From Massilia sp. ST3 (lineage in GTDB: Bacteria > Pseudomonadota > Gammaproteobacteria > Burkholderiales > Burkholderiaceae_D): a stretch of DNA of 64,000 bases. The notes below the pieces were generated by a model, which saw only the letters and a list, made by a program, of their open reading frames with translations, searched no databases and was not told where the DNA came from. Each line of letters starts with the position of its first letter. Position 1 is the first letter of the stretch. The DNA lies in NCBI RefSeq assembly GCF_018119405.1, contig NZ_JAGPWC010000018.1, positions 22,531 to 86,530 of the forward strand, read 5' to 3'. The translations under genes were made by a program, and so were the position numbers. Shown in pieces: positions 34,316 through 43,711 of the stretch.

Positions 34316-34752
34316 CGGCGCGATCCCGGCGGCGGCTCGTTCAGCACGGCCCAGAAGATGCCGAGATCGGCGATCGCGCGCACGAACTCGTTGAAGTCCA
34401 CCGGCTTGACCACGTAGGCGTTCACGCCCAGCGCGTAGCTGCGGATCACGTCCTGCTCTTCCTTGGACGAGGTCAGCATCACCACAGGAATCGGCTTGAG
34501 CAGCTCGGTCTCGCGGATCGCCTTCAGCACTTCCAATCCATCCACTTTCGGCAGCTTCAGGTCGAGCAGGATCACGGCCGGGTTACCGACCGGGCGCTCG
34601 GCGAACTCGCCGCGCCGGTTCAGGTAGTCGAGCGCCTCGGCGCCGTCGCGCACGACCACGACTTCGTTCGCCAGCTGGCTTTTCGACAGCGCGATGAGCG
34701 TGAGCTCGAGGTCGTGGGGGTTGTCTTCCACCAGCAGGATGGGCTTGAGCAT
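34297..34752 (-). CDS. Single-domain response regulator (Rcp1-type)
   Basis: This 151-aa receiver has ILLVEDNPHDLELTLIALSK, the acceptor Asp in VILLDLKLPKVDGLEVLKAI, PVVMLTSSKEEQD and a Lys in AYVVKPVDFNEF. It has no output domain. Proteins of this form are the usual partners of bacterial phytochromes (Rcp1). It starts 10 bases after the phytochrome stop on the same strand, so the two form an operon. The light output is probably through protein-protein relay to an unlinked target. The 3' end overlaps the hybrid kinase gene by 19 bases. Confidence 0.9.
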   Translation of the reverse strand: MLKPILLVEDNPHDLELTLIALSKSQLANEVVVVRDGAEALDYLNRRGEFAERPVGNPAVILLDLKLPKVDGLEVLKAIRETELLKPIPVVMLTSSKEEQDVIRSYALGVNAYVVKPVDFNEFVRAIADLGIFWAVLNEPPPGSRRYVKPK

Positions 34753-34761
34753 GATGCGGCC

Positions 34762-37011
34762 TTACGGGGTTGGGGTTTGTTTCGGAATGCTGAACGAGAA
34801 GGTTGCGCCTTCGCCCTGCACGGATTCGGCCCACACGCGGCCGTTATGGCGCTCGACGATGCGGCGCACGTTGGCCAGGCCGATGCCGGTGCCCTGGAAG
34901 TCTTCCATGCGGTGCAGGCGCTGGAACACGCCGAACAGCTTGTGCACGTAATCCATGTTGAAGCCGGCGCCGTTGTCGGCGACGTGGAACACGGTTTCGT
35001 GCTCGCCTTCGTCGGCCCAGATCCGGATCACGGCCGGGTCGCGTCCACCGGTGAACTTGACCGCGTTGGACAGCAGGTTGTAGACCGCCAGGTGCAGGAA
35101 ACTGGGGTCGGCGCAGACCGCGGGCAGGTGCTCGAGGTGCCAGTCGACGTTGCGGCTGCCCATGTCGATTCCCAGCTTGTCGATGCAGGCCGAGACCAGG
35201 TCGTTCATGTCGACCGTGGTCGGGCGCAGGGCCGCGCGGCCCATCTGCGAGAAGGACAGCAGGTCGTCGACCAGCTTGCCGGCCAGGCGCGCCGATTCCT
35301 TGATGTTCTTCAGGAAGCGCTGGCGCCGGTCCGGATTCTCGGCGCCGTTGGACTCCAGCAGCAGGTCGGAGAAGCCGACGATGTGGCGCAGCGGCGCCCG
35401 CAGGTCGTGCGAGACCGAGTAGGAGAAGGCTTCCAGTTCCTTGTTGGCGCGCCCGAGTTCCTCGGCCAGTTCGGCCATCTGTTCGGCGCGCTCGAGCGCG
35501 ATGCCCAGCAGGGCGGAGCGGAATTCGACGGTCAGCTCGATCTCGGCCTGGTGCCAGGGCAGGCTGTGGCCGTGGATGGTCTCGCGCCAGGCGGCGAAAC
35601 TCTGGCGCGGCGAAAGCTGGGTCGGGGCCCCTGGCGGGGCGGTCTTCTCGTAGGGGTTGCCGGCCCATTCGATGACCTGCACCAGCTCGGGACGGAACCA
35701 CAGCAGGTAGTGCTTGTGGATGCGCGAGATCGGCAGCGCCAGCAGGCCGCTGGCGTTGCGGATCATGTCCCGCGCCGGCGGGTAGCTGGCCGCCAGGTGG
35801 CTGGTATGGAATACCTCGGTATGACCCTGCAGGGCGAGCCAGGTCGAGAGGGCGCGGATCGCCTCCTCGTCCGGGGTGTCGCCATAGGTCATGATGCGCT
35901 CGTCGGCGACGATCGCCACCCCGCCGGCGCGCGCGAAGCGCAGCAGCTCGGGGAAGACCCGGCTCATGTTCTCGAGGAAGTCGCTGCCCTTGGTCAGGTG
36001 GCCCATCAGCTCCACCATCACGCGCCGCACGTCGAGGCGGAACTGCAGCTCGGCCGCGTCCTCGCGCGATTCGATGCACAGCGCCAGGATCTGGCCCAGC
36101 TGCTCGCAGGCGGTGCGCTGCTCGACCGGCACCGGGCAGGGCGTGGCGTTATGGCAGGAGATCAGGCCCCACAGCTTGCCCTTGACGATCAGCGACACCG
36201 ACATCGAGGCCAGCGTGCCCATGTTGCGCATGTATTGCAGGTGCACGGGCGAGACGCTGCGCAGGGCCGCGAAGGACAGGTCGTTGGCGGCGCCAGTGAC
36301 CGGATTGCGCGCCGGGACCAGCGCGGCCGGCTGGTAGTTGGCGTCCTGGATCAGGCGGATCGGCGACAGGGTGTACAGCTCGCGCGCCTGGGCCGGGATG
36401 TCGCTCGCGGGGAAGGACTGGCCGAGGTAGGAATCGTAGTCGTCCGCCTTGGATTCCGCCACCACGCGGCCGTGGCCGTCCGGGTCGAACTGGTACACCA
36501 TGACACGGCCGAAGCCGGTGACCGAGCGCACGTGGCGCGCGGCCAGGTCGGTCAGGGCCGGGATCGAGGCATGCTGGTTGACCTTGGCGAGGAAATCGCT
36601 GATCAGCGGGTAGAGGTGGCGGAAATCCGCCGGCTGCGGACGGTCGACCCGTTCGAACTCGGCGATGACCAGGCCGTCCCACAGGTGGGCCAGCACGTCG
36701 AAGTGGGCGCCGTTCTCCAGGCTGACGGTGCCCAGATAGAGCGGGCGGGCGCCCAGGGCGCCGCGCGACAGTTCCGGGGCCAGGCGCGCATGCGCTGCCT
36801 CGCCGACCACGCGCGCCATCGGCTTGCCCGCAGCCTGCCCGGCGTCGAGGCCGGTCCATTGCGCCAGGTTGGCGCTGGCCTGCAGGACCTCGAGCGCGGG
36901 GGCGGGCGACAGGGTGAGCATGAAGCCATGCGGCTGGATGCTGCCGGGGGTGCGGATCGGCTCTTGATCGCAGGCGGTCAGGTCGAGTTGTTCGGGCGCT
37001 GCCGGGGTCAT
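34762..37011 (-). CDS. bphP: Bacteriophytochrome histidine kinase
   Basis: From ATG 37011 the protein is 749 aa. The N-terminal segment LDLTACDQEPIRTPGSIQPH contains Cys14, the expected biliverdin attachment site. PAS and GAF domains follow; the GAF carries SFPASDIPAQARELY with the pigment-contacting DIP residues. A PHY domain is next, then HisKA (His in SYSVSHDLRAPLRHIVG) and HATPase (FQGTGIGLANVRRIVERH). It should be a red/far-red photoreceptor kinase. No heme oxygenase is in the window, so biliverdin would have to be made elsewhere. It is divergent from the tandem-PAS kinase. Confidence 0.94.
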   Translation of the reverse strand: MTPAAPEQLDLTACDQEPIRTPGSIQPHGFMLTLSPAPALEVLQASANLAQWTGLDAGQAAGKPMARVVGEAAHARLAPELSRGALGARPLYLGTVSLENGAHFDVLAHLWDGLVIAEFERVDRPQPADFRHLYPLISDFLAKVNQHASIPALTDLAARHVRSVTGFGRVMVYQFDPDGHGRVVAESKADDYDSYLGQSFPASDIPAQARELYTLSPIRLIQDANYQPAALVPARNPVTGAANDLSFAALRSVSPVHLQYMRNMGTLASMSVSLIVKGKLWGLISCHNATPCPVPVEQRTACEQLGQILALCIESREDAAELQFRLDVRRVMVELMGHLTKGSDFLENMSRVFPELLRFARAGGVAIVADERIMTYGDTPDEEAIRALSTWLALQGHTEVFHTSHLAASYPPARDMIRNASGLLALPISRIHKHYLLWFRPELVQVIEWAGNPYEKTAPPGAPTQLSPRQSFAAWRETIHGHSLPWHQAEIELTVEFRSALLGIALERAEQMAELAEELGRANKELEAFSYSVSHDLRAPLRHIVGFSDLLLESNGAENPDRRQRFLKNIKESARLAGKLVDDLLSFSQMGRAALRPTTVDMNDLVSACIDKLGIDMGSRNVDWHLEHLPAVCADPSFLHLAVYNLLSNAVKFTGGRDPAVIRIWADEGEHETVFHVADNGAGFNMDYVHKLFGVFQRLHRMEDFQGTGIGLANVRRIVERHNGRVWAESVQGEGATFSFSIPKQTPTP

Positions 37012-37194
37012 GGTGCCTTGAGGAAACGAACTTGGGGAACAGGACAGTATTGTAACGCGAAACCGCTGACCCCTTTTACAAAGGCGCGGGACCGTATTGA
37101 CGCGCCGCGGCCAGCCAGGCGCGTGGGCGGTCGAAGATGAGCGGTAGTATGATAGGATCATTTTAGGTCCATCTTTTCAGGAAGCACTCTCCAT

Positions 37195-39105
37195 ATGGAC
37201 AGTATTTCGCCCCCCGTCCAGCAATCCATCACCGACGAGCAACGGCTCCAGTACCTGGTCTCCGGCATCAGCGATTACGCGATCTACATGCTCGATCCGC
37301 AGGGCTATGTCGCGAGCTGGAACGCCGGCGCGCAGCGCTTCAAGGGCTATGTCGAGCAGGAGATCCTGGGGCAGCATTTTTCGCGTTTCTACACGCCCGA
37401 GGACCGCGCCACCGGCCTGCCCGCGCGCGCGCTGAAGCATGCACTGGAGGACGGCAAGTTCGAGGCCGAGGGCTGGCGCGTGCGCAAGGACGGCACCCGC
37501 TTCTGGGCCCACGTGGTGATCGATCCGATCTACGACGAGCACGGCGCCCTGCTGGGCTATGCCAAGATCACCCGCGACGTCACCGAGCGCAAGCAGACCG
37601 AGGATGCCCTGCGCGAGAGCGAGCAGCGCTTCCGCATCCTGGTGCAGGGTGTGACTGACTATGCGATCTACATGCTGTCGCCCGAAGGCGTGGTCACGAA
37701 CTGGAACGTGGGGGCCGAGCGCATCAAGGGCTATTCCTATGACGAGATCATTGGCAGCCATTTCTCGCGTTTCTACACCGACCAGGACCGCCTGTCCGGG
37801 GTGCCGGCGCGCGCCCTGGGTACGGCGGGCCAGGTCGGCCGCTACGAGGCCGAAGGCTGGCGCGTGCGCAAGGACGGCACCCGCTTCTGGGCCCACGTGG
37901 TGATCGACGCCATCCGCGACGAGAACGGCGAGCTGCTGGGCTTCGCCAAGATCACGCGCGACCTGACCGAGAAAAAGCAGGCGGCCGAAGCGCTGGAGAA
38001 GGCGCAGGCGGCGCTGTTCCAGTCGCAGAAGATGGAATCGATCGGCCAGCTCACAGGCGGCATCGCGCACGACTTCAACAACCTGCTGTCGGTGATCGCG
38101 AGCGGACTGGAAGTGCTGACCATGCAGCGCCAGCACGGCAGCGACCTCAAGACCCTGGACAGCATGCGGCGCGCGATCGACCGCGGCGCCACACTCACCC
38201 AGCAGCTGCTGGCCTTCGCACGCCAGCAGCCGCTGCAGCCCGAGACGCGCAACGTGAACCGCCTGATCACCGGCTTCGAATCGGTGCTGCGGCGCGCAGC
38301 CAACACCTCGATCGCCTTCGAGGTCAAGCTCGACCCGCAGGTGCGCAACACCGTGGTCGACGCGGCGCGCTTCGAATCCGCGCTACTCAATTTGGTGGTC
38401 AATGCGCGCGACGCCATGCCCGAGGGCGGCAGGATCGAGATCGCCACCGCCAACGCCGTCCTGGCCGACGGCGAGGTCGACAACCTGCCGGCCGGCGAGT
38501 ACGTGCGCCTGACCGTGACCGACACCGGCACCGGCATGGACCCCGAGACCGTGGCGCGCGCCTTCGAACCCTTCTACACCACCAAGGAGGTGGGCAAGGG
38601 CACCGGCCTGGGCCTGTCGCAGGTGTATGGCTTCATCAAGCAATCGGGCGGCGAGATCGCGATCCGCAGCATGCTGGGCGAGGGCACGACGATCGCCATC
38701 TACCTGCCGGCCGCCTCCTCGCAAGATCACGACTACCGCAAGGCCGACACCGAGACGGTGCTGATCGTCGAGGACGAACCGGACCTGCTCGACGTGGCGT
38801 CCTCGCTGTTCATGAGCATGGGCTACGACGTCGTGACCGCCGCCAGCGGCCAGGAAGCCATGAACGTGCTGGCCAGCCGCGACGTCGACATCCTGTTCAC
38901 CGACGTCGTCATGCCCGACGGGATCAACGGCATCGACCTGGCGGCCTTCACGCGCGAGAACTACCCGCACATCAAGGTGATGCTGGCCTCGGGGTATCCG
39001 CAGCCGGCGCTCAAGCTGGACCGTGGCAAGCTGGGGGAGTTTGCGTTTGTCAGCAAGCCGTACAGGTTGTCGGACCTGGCGCGCAGCTTGCGGAGCGTGC
39101 ACTGA
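37195..39105 (+). CDS. Tandem-PAS hybrid histidine kinase
   Basis: The 636-aa protein has two nearly identical PAS domains (about 15-135 and 143-263; both contain EAEGWRVRKDGTRFWAHVVI), then HisKA (His292 in GGIAHDFNNLLSVI), HATPase (GTGLGLSQVYGFIKQSGG) and a C-terminal receiver (Asp in DILFTDVVMPDGING). No membrane segment. PAS sequences of this kind often bind heme or FAD, but no specific ligand residue is certain. It is divergent from the phytochrome gene by 183 bases, so the two may share control. Confidence 0.9.
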   Translation: MDSISPPVQQSITDEQRLQYLVSGISDYAIYMLDPQGYVASWNAGAQRFKGYVEQEILGQHFSRFYTPEDRATGLPARALKHALEDGKFEAEGWRVRKDGTRFWAHVVIDPIYDEHGALLGYAKITRDVTERKQTEDALRESEQRFRILVQGVTDYAIYMLSPEGVVTNWNVGAERIKGYSYDEIIGSHFSRFYTDQDRLSGVPARALGTAGQVGRYEAEGWRVRKDGTRFWAHVVIDAIRDENGELLGFAKITRDLTEKKQAAEALEKAQAALFQSQKMESIGQLTGGIAHDFNNLLSVIASGLEVLTMQRQHGSDLKTLDSMRRAIDRGATLTQQLLAFARQQPLQPETRNVNRLITGFESVLRRAANTSIAFEVKLDPQVRNTVVDAARFESALLNLVVNARDAMPEGGRIEIATANAVLADGEVDNLPAGEYVRLTVTDTGTGMDPETVARAFEPFYTTKEVGKGTGLGLSQVYGFIKQSGGEIAIRSMLGEGTTIAIYLPAASSQDHDYRKADTETVLIVEDEPDLLDVASSLFMSMGYDVVTAASGQEAMNVLASRDVDILFTDVVMPDGINGIDLAAFTRENYPHIKVMLASGYPQPALKLDRGKLGEFAFVSKPYRLSDLARSLRSVH

Positions 39106-39150
39106 TCGTTGCCGTGTCTGCGTATCAGGCAGGAAAAGCGTCCGTTGAAC

Positions 39151-39183
39151 GCGTGGACGGGTTCCCCGTCCACGCGGTGATAG
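39151..39183 (+). repeat. Family-B repeat, half copy
   Basis: GCGTGGACGGGTTCCCCGTC then CACGCGGTGATAG, matching the left inner part of the 122-bp element at 23665. It lies between two convergent genes. Confidence 0.8.
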
Positions 39184-39223
39184 TCGACCGCTGATCCGCC
39201 ACCGGACGACGATCTAGCACCGT

Positions 39224-40414
39224 TTACAACCCAAAAATAATATCGCTGATCTTCTCGTACAGCGCATCAGCCGACGGCCCCTTGTTCGGCCAGTTCAAGA
39301 TATCGAAGTGGTCGTACCCGCGCCACGTCCCCAGGTAATTCCAGCTCCCCTTGACCGAGGTCCCGTCGTAGTCCCGCACCGGATGCCCGCTCGGCGCGCG
39401 CATGCTCACGGTATTGACCACGCCGTCGTTGGCGAACCAGTCGCTGTCGATGCGCTGCCGTCCCGGCGCGTCCTGGGTGTAGCCGCCGATCCCGCGCTGC
39501 AGCGGCGACGGCACGATCCATTCGCCCGCGAACAGCTTGAAGTAGGGGATCATGTCGGCGCGCGGGTACTGGAAGGCCGTGGTCTGGATGGGGGCGATCA
39601 CGCGGTCGGTGTCGTTGCAGCACCAGCTGCCGGCCTCGGTGGCCAGGGTGCCCACCGAATAGTAATAAACCTGGGGCGAGGTGCGCGCCCAGCGGTTGAA
39701 TTCGCGCGCGCCGTCCGGCGCCAGTTCCCACTGCGCCGCACGGTGGCTGAGCAGCTCGCGCAGCGGCGTGCGCAGGCTGGGGGCGATGTCGAACACGGCA
39801 TCGCTGAGCGTGGTGCCGTTGTGCGGGGCCGAGATGGTGGTCACGCTGCGGATCCAGCCAAGCTTGCCGCCCCGGTACAGCTCGCCGTCGCCCTCGTCCT
39901 CGGGCGAACCGTGCTCGAGCAGTTCGACCAGGGCGCGGATGGTGGTGCCGCCCTGGCTGTGGCCGATCAGGTGGATGGGATGCCGGGCATCCCAGGCCGG
40001 ATAGAAGGCCGGCGGATAAGCCTGCGGATTGTCGGCCGGGTCGGCGGCCCAGCATTTACCGGGGGGCTTTTGCGCCTGGCCCGGCGTTCCATGTTTGCGC
40101 ACGTGGGCCGCGCCGTAGTCGACGCAGCCGCCCTTGATCTGGGCGTAGAGCTCGGCCGCCCGGTCCCAGTTGGAGCTGATCGGCCCCACTGCCGCCACGA
40201 ACACGTTGCGCGGGCCGTGGTAGACCTGCATGCGGCGCGCGATGTCGCCATAGCCGCCCCAGTAATTGAAGCCGCTGTGCTGGAATTCGTCCGGGCCGAA
40301 GCCCAGCACGCCGTGTACCAGGATGACGGGGTAGTTGTTGGCGGCGCAGGCCGGCGCGCAGCAGGCGCAGGCCGCCAGCAGGGCGGCCGCGCAGGCTTGA
40401 AAAAGGCGCAACAT
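39224..40414 (-). CDS. Secreted triacylglycerol lipase-like enzyme
   Basis: The 396-aa protein has an N-terminal signal (FQACAAALLAACACCAPACA) and the fold of the large bacterial lipases related to the thermoalkalophilic Geobacillus group. YPVILVHGVLGFGPDEFQHS opens the fold with the oxyanion region, HLIGHSQGGTTIRALVELLE holds the Ser nucleophile, and a late DHFDILNWP region contains the probable His. NDGVVNTVSM holds a catalytic Asp candidate. The start at ATG 40414 has GGAG 6 bases ahead. It should be exported and act on lipids or esters outside the cell. Confidence 0.88.
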   Translation of the reverse strand: MLRLFQACAAALLAACACCAPACAANNYPVILVHGVLGFGPDEFQHSGFNYWGGYGDIARRMQVYHGPRNVFVAAVGPISSNWDRAAELYAQIKGGCVDYGAAHVRKHGTPGQAQKPPGKCWAADPADNPQAYPPAFYPAWDARHPIHLIGHSQGGTTIRALVELLEHGSPEDEGDGELYRGGKLGWIRSVTTISAPHNGTTLSDAVFDIAPSLRTPLRELLSHRAAQWELAPDGAREFNRWARTSPQVYYYSVGTLATEAGSWCCNDTDRVIAPIQTTAFQYPRADMIPYFKLFAGEWIVPSPLQRGIGGYTQDAPGRQRIDSDWFANDGVVNTVSMRAPSGHPVRDYDGTSVKGSWNYLGTWRGYDHFDILNWPNKGPSADALYEKISDIIFGL

Positions 40415-40557
40415 GGGATTCTCCAATCGATGAGCCGTCAGCCACATTGTCTGAGGAGGCGGGGAGGGACGGTTTGCGCTGCGTCGGGTGGCAACGCATC
40501 AGGCCGCCTGGACGCGCGGAAACAGTGCGCGGCAGGCTTGACAGCCTGCCGGCCGGA

Positions 40558-41808
40558 TCAGCGCGTGGTGCTGCCCACCGAGGTGGTCGGGGCCGATGCC
40601 GTAGCAGAGGCGGGCGCCGGGGACAGCGAGGCGGTCGCCGCGGCCTTCTCGGCGGCGTCGATGCGCTCGCCGGTCCAGACCACGTAGTCGTCGACCGAAT
40701 ACAGGCGGCAAGGCTCGGTGCTCTTGGCGCTGCAGGTGGCCAGTGCCCGGCCGTCCGGGTCTTCGCCTTCCTCGGCCCAGGTCCAGGCGCCGCTCGGCGA
40801 CACCGCGAAGGCGCGCGGCGTCATCTTGGTCAGGTACTCCTGGTAGGCGCGCTTGCCGTGCTCGGACAGGAAGGGCACGGCCTCGACATCGTCGACGCGC
40901 GCGTAATCGGTCTTGGCCGGGGTGGGCGGCGGCGGCACCTCGTGCAGCACCTCGGTCGGCATCCCGACCTGCTTCAGGAACTTCTCGGTGTCTTCCAGCC
41001 ATACCTTCTCGCCATCGCGGCTGGCCAGCATGCCGTGGGCGTCGCGCTTGAAAGGCTCGAACTCGACCAGGCGCCCGCGCCCGCCCGCGCCCTCGAAGGC
41101 GGCGTGCATGCGCTTGGCCAGTTCCGGGCCGAACAGCGAATCGTTCTTGCCGTACATCCAGAGCGTCGGGACGGTGTTCCTGGCGCCGTATTCGGCGAAG
41201 GCCGACACCAGCTGCGAGCGCCAGGCGCAGCGGTCGCTGTCGTCGCGCAGGCCGCCGGCGAAATTGATCAGGCCGCGCACGCCCGGCAGCGGCTGGGCGC
41301 CCAGGGCGATCGTGGCCAGGCCGCCGTACGACTGGCCGGCGACCACGATGTGTTCCTTGTCGATCCAGGGCTGCTGGCGCGCGTAGTCGAGGGTATCGCG
41401 GATGTCCTCGGCCTGGCTGTAGCCGTTGGCGGTCATGTCGCAGCCGTGGTCGGCATAGCGGCCGGTGGAATTGGCGAAGCCCTGGCGCATCGGCACCATC
41501 ACGGCGTAGCCGCGCTTCACGAAGGCGGTGGCCATGTGATAGAAGCGGTCGCGCGGCTGCAGGCTGGGGCGGCCCGGGTCCTTGCCGTGGTTGATGATGA
41601 TGAGCGGGAAGGGGCCGGGACCGTTCGGCTGGAACACGGTCGTCTCGAGCATTGCCCGGTCTTGCGGGCCCGCCGGCACTTGAACGATGTGTTCGTTCAT
41701 CCGGTAGTCGAGCTGCAACTCCTGGTTGATCGCGAAGCCCGGCGCCATGGCCAGGGCCGCCACGAAGAGCGAAGAGAGGGTACGGACAGATGGACGTGCT
41801 CTTAACAT
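40558..41808 (-). CDS. Secreted alpha/beta hydrolase (dienelactone hydrolase-like)
   Basis: This 416-aa protein has a signal peptide (SSLFVAALAMAPGFA) and an alpha/beta-hydrolase core: FPLIIINHGKDPGRP, VVAGQSYGGLATIALGAQPL (Ser nucleophile), LWMYGKNDSLFGPE (Asp) and FKRDAHGMLASRDG (His). The C-terminal 110 residues, rich in Pro and Ala/Ser, look like a linker and a small added domain with two Cys. The frame remains open far upstream on this strand, but that stretch is antisense to the MFS gene. ATG 41808 is chosen because the signal peptide follows. Confidence 0.8.
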   Translation of the reverse strand: MLRARPSVRTLSSLFVAALAMAPGFAINQELQLDYRMNEHIVQVPAGPQDRAMLETTVFQPNGPGPFPLIIINHGKDPGRPSLQPRDRFYHMATAFVKRGYAVMVPMRQGFANSTGRYADHGCDMTANGYSQAEDIRDTLDYARQQPWIDKEHIVVAGQSYGGLATIALGAQPLPGVRGLINFAGGLRDDSDRCAWRSQLVSAFAEYGARNTVPTLWMYGKNDSLFGPELAKRMHAAFEGAGGRGRLVEFEPFKRDAHGMLASRDGEKVWLEDTEKFLKQVGMPTEVLHEVPPPPTPAKTDYARVDDVEAVPFLSEHGKRAYQEYLTKMTPRAFAVSPSGAWTWAEEGEDPDGRALATCSAKSTEPCRLYSVDDYVVWTGERIDAAEKAAATASLSPAPASATASAPTTSVGSTTR

Positions 41809-42039
41809 ATCTACTCTGGACAGCTGCCGATACGGAACAATTTCCGCATGGAATAAATTGATTCTAGGCAGGCTGAATAGGCAGAGCAATATCCGTTTCG
41901 GCAACTCGGGCGTTAAATTTTTGCGTGTGGCAAAAAGAGCTATCCCTTTGGTTATCGGATGGGCGTCCGACGCGCTTTTTCTCGAGCGGTTATCATGCGT
42001 GGGTAACAAAAGCCGAGGAATACAACGGATGAGTAACGC

Positions 42040-43710
42040 ATGAGCAGCTACGCTCCGCGCCAGTGGGCCCCAGACGAAAAGCCGATGCTGCCCGGCTCGC
42101 CGTCCACGCCGGCCCACCCGACCCGCTTGCGTTTCGCTTATCTTTTCGTCGGCATCCTGGTCACCATCACGGGCGGCCTCGGCAATGCGCTGGTGGTCGT
42201 CAACCTGGTCAATTTGCAGGGCGTGCTCGGCGCCTACTCGACCGAGACCAACTGGCTGCCGGTGGCCTACGTCATGACGAATGCGTCGATGAACCTGTTG
42301 CTGGTGAAATTCCGGCAACAGTTCGGTCTGCGCCTTTTTACCGAATTCTTCCTGGTGCTGTATGCGCTGGTGACCTTCGCCCACCTCTTCGTCAACGACC
42401 TGAACTCGGCGATCGCGGTGCGCGCCGCCCACGGCATGCTGGGCGCGGCGGTGACGCCGCTCGGCCTTTACTACACCCTGCAGGCCTTCAAGAAGGAATG
42501 GCGCCTGAAGGGCGTCGCGCTGTCGCTCGGCGCGGCCCAGCTGGCGCTGCCGCTGGCCTACATCTTCTCCAACGACCTGCTGCAGATCGCCGAGTGGCGC
42601 GGCCTGTACATCTTCGAGCTGGGCCTGGCGGTCGTCTCGCTGGCCGCCGTGCTGCTGCTCAAGCTGCCGCCGGGCGACCGCTTCAAGGCTTTCCGGCCCA
42701 TGGACTTCGTCACTTTCGCCCTGTTCGCGCCGGGCGTGGCCCTGCTGTGCGTGGTGCTGACCTTCGGACGCGTGCTGTGGTGGTTCGAGCAGCCCTGGCT
42801 GGGCGTGGCGCTGGCGGTGTCGCTGGTGCTGCTGGCGGCCGCCGTCTGCGTCGAGCACAACCGCGCCAATCCGCTCCTCAACATCCGCTGGCTCACCAAC
42901 GCCAACATCGCGCGCCTGCTGCTGTCGCTGGTGCTGGTGCGCATCGTGCTGTCCGAGCAGAGCGTGGGCGCGGTGGGCTTCCTGCGCGCGGTCGGCATGG
43001 ACAACGACCAGCTGCAGACCCTGTACGCCATCGTGCTGGGCGCCACCATCGCCGGCATCGCGGTATCGGCGCTCACGGTCAACGTCAACCACCTGATGGC
43101 GCCGCAGGTGATCTCGCTGCTGTTCATGGCCCTGGGCGCCTGGCTCGACGCCCACGCCACCAGTCAGACCCGGCCCGAGCAGATGTACCTGAGCCAGAGC
43201 CTGCTCGCCTTCGGCGGCACCCTGTTCATCGGGCCCTCGGTGATCTCGCTGATCGGCACCGTGATCGGCAACCCCGCCAACCTGATCAGCTTTTCCGTGC
43301 TGTTCGGCCTGAGCCAGAACCTGGGCGGCCTGCTCGGTTCGGCGATTGCCGGCACCTTCCAGGTGATGCGCGAAAAATTCCATTCCTCGGTGCTGGTTGA
43401 GCAACTGAGTTCGCTCGATCCGCTCGTGGCCAGCCGCATCCAGCAGGGCGCCGGCGCGGCCGCGCGTGCGCTCGCCGACCCGCAGGCGCGCACCCGCCAG
43501 GGCCTGGCGGCACTGTCCAGCAGTGCCACGCGCGAAGCCAACATCCTCGCCTACAACGACGTCTTCCTTGTCCTTGCCATCCTGGCCACCGTGAGCGCCG
43601 CATGGATCTTCCTGCACGCCGTGTGGCTGCATTACTACCCGGCGCCCAAGACGGCTCCGCCCGCGCCGCCGCCCGGCGCCGCGCCGCCACCCGAACCCGT
43701 GACCGACTGA
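42040..43710 (+). CDS. MFS transporter of the DHA2/EmrB type
   Basis: The 556-aa membrane protein has about 14 predicted helices. TETNWLPVAYVMTNASMNLL and the preceding VVVNLVNLQGVLG match the early helices of EmrB-like drug:proton antiporters, with a conserved LLNIRWL loop. The C-terminal tail is Pro-rich (APPAPPPGAAPPPEPVTD). It is the inner-membrane pump of the following EmrA- and NodT-like proteins; the substrate is not known. It begins ATG 42040, and the next gene starts 2 bases after its stop. Confidence 0.88.
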   Translation: MSSYAPRQWAPDEKPMLPGSPSTPAHPTRLRFAYLFVGILVTITGGLGNALVVVNLVNLQGVLGAYSTETNWLPVAYVMTNASMNLLLVKFRQQFGLRLFTEFFLVLYALVTFAHLFVNDLNSAIAVRAAHGMLGAAVTPLGLYYTLQAFKKEWRLKGVALSLGAAQLALPLAYIFSNDLLQIAEWRGLYIFELGLAVVSLAAVLLLKLPPGDRFKAFRPMDFVTFALFAPGVALLCVVLTFGRVLWWFEQPWLGVALAVSLVLLAAAVCVEHNRANPLLNIRWLTNANIARLLLSLVLVRIVLSEQSVGAVGFLRAVGMDNDQLQTLYAIVLGATIAGIAVSALTVNVNHLMAPQVISLLFMALGAWLDAHATSQTRPEQMYLSQSLLAFGGTLFIGPSVISLIGTVIGNPANLISFSVLFGLSQNLGGLLGSAIAGTFQVMREKFHSSVLVEQLSSLDPLVASRIQQGAGAAARALADPQARTRQGLAALSSSATREANILAYNDVFLVLAILATVSAAWIFLHAVWLHYYPAPKTAPPAPPPGAAPPPEPVTD

Positions 43711-43711
43711 T

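Noticed and set aside
32743..37140. A 1,465-codon open frame across the kinase and phytochrome genes
   Set aside because: It crosses three well-supported genes in other frames and has a shadow composition (Arg/Gln/Gly/Ala). No domain or start signal.
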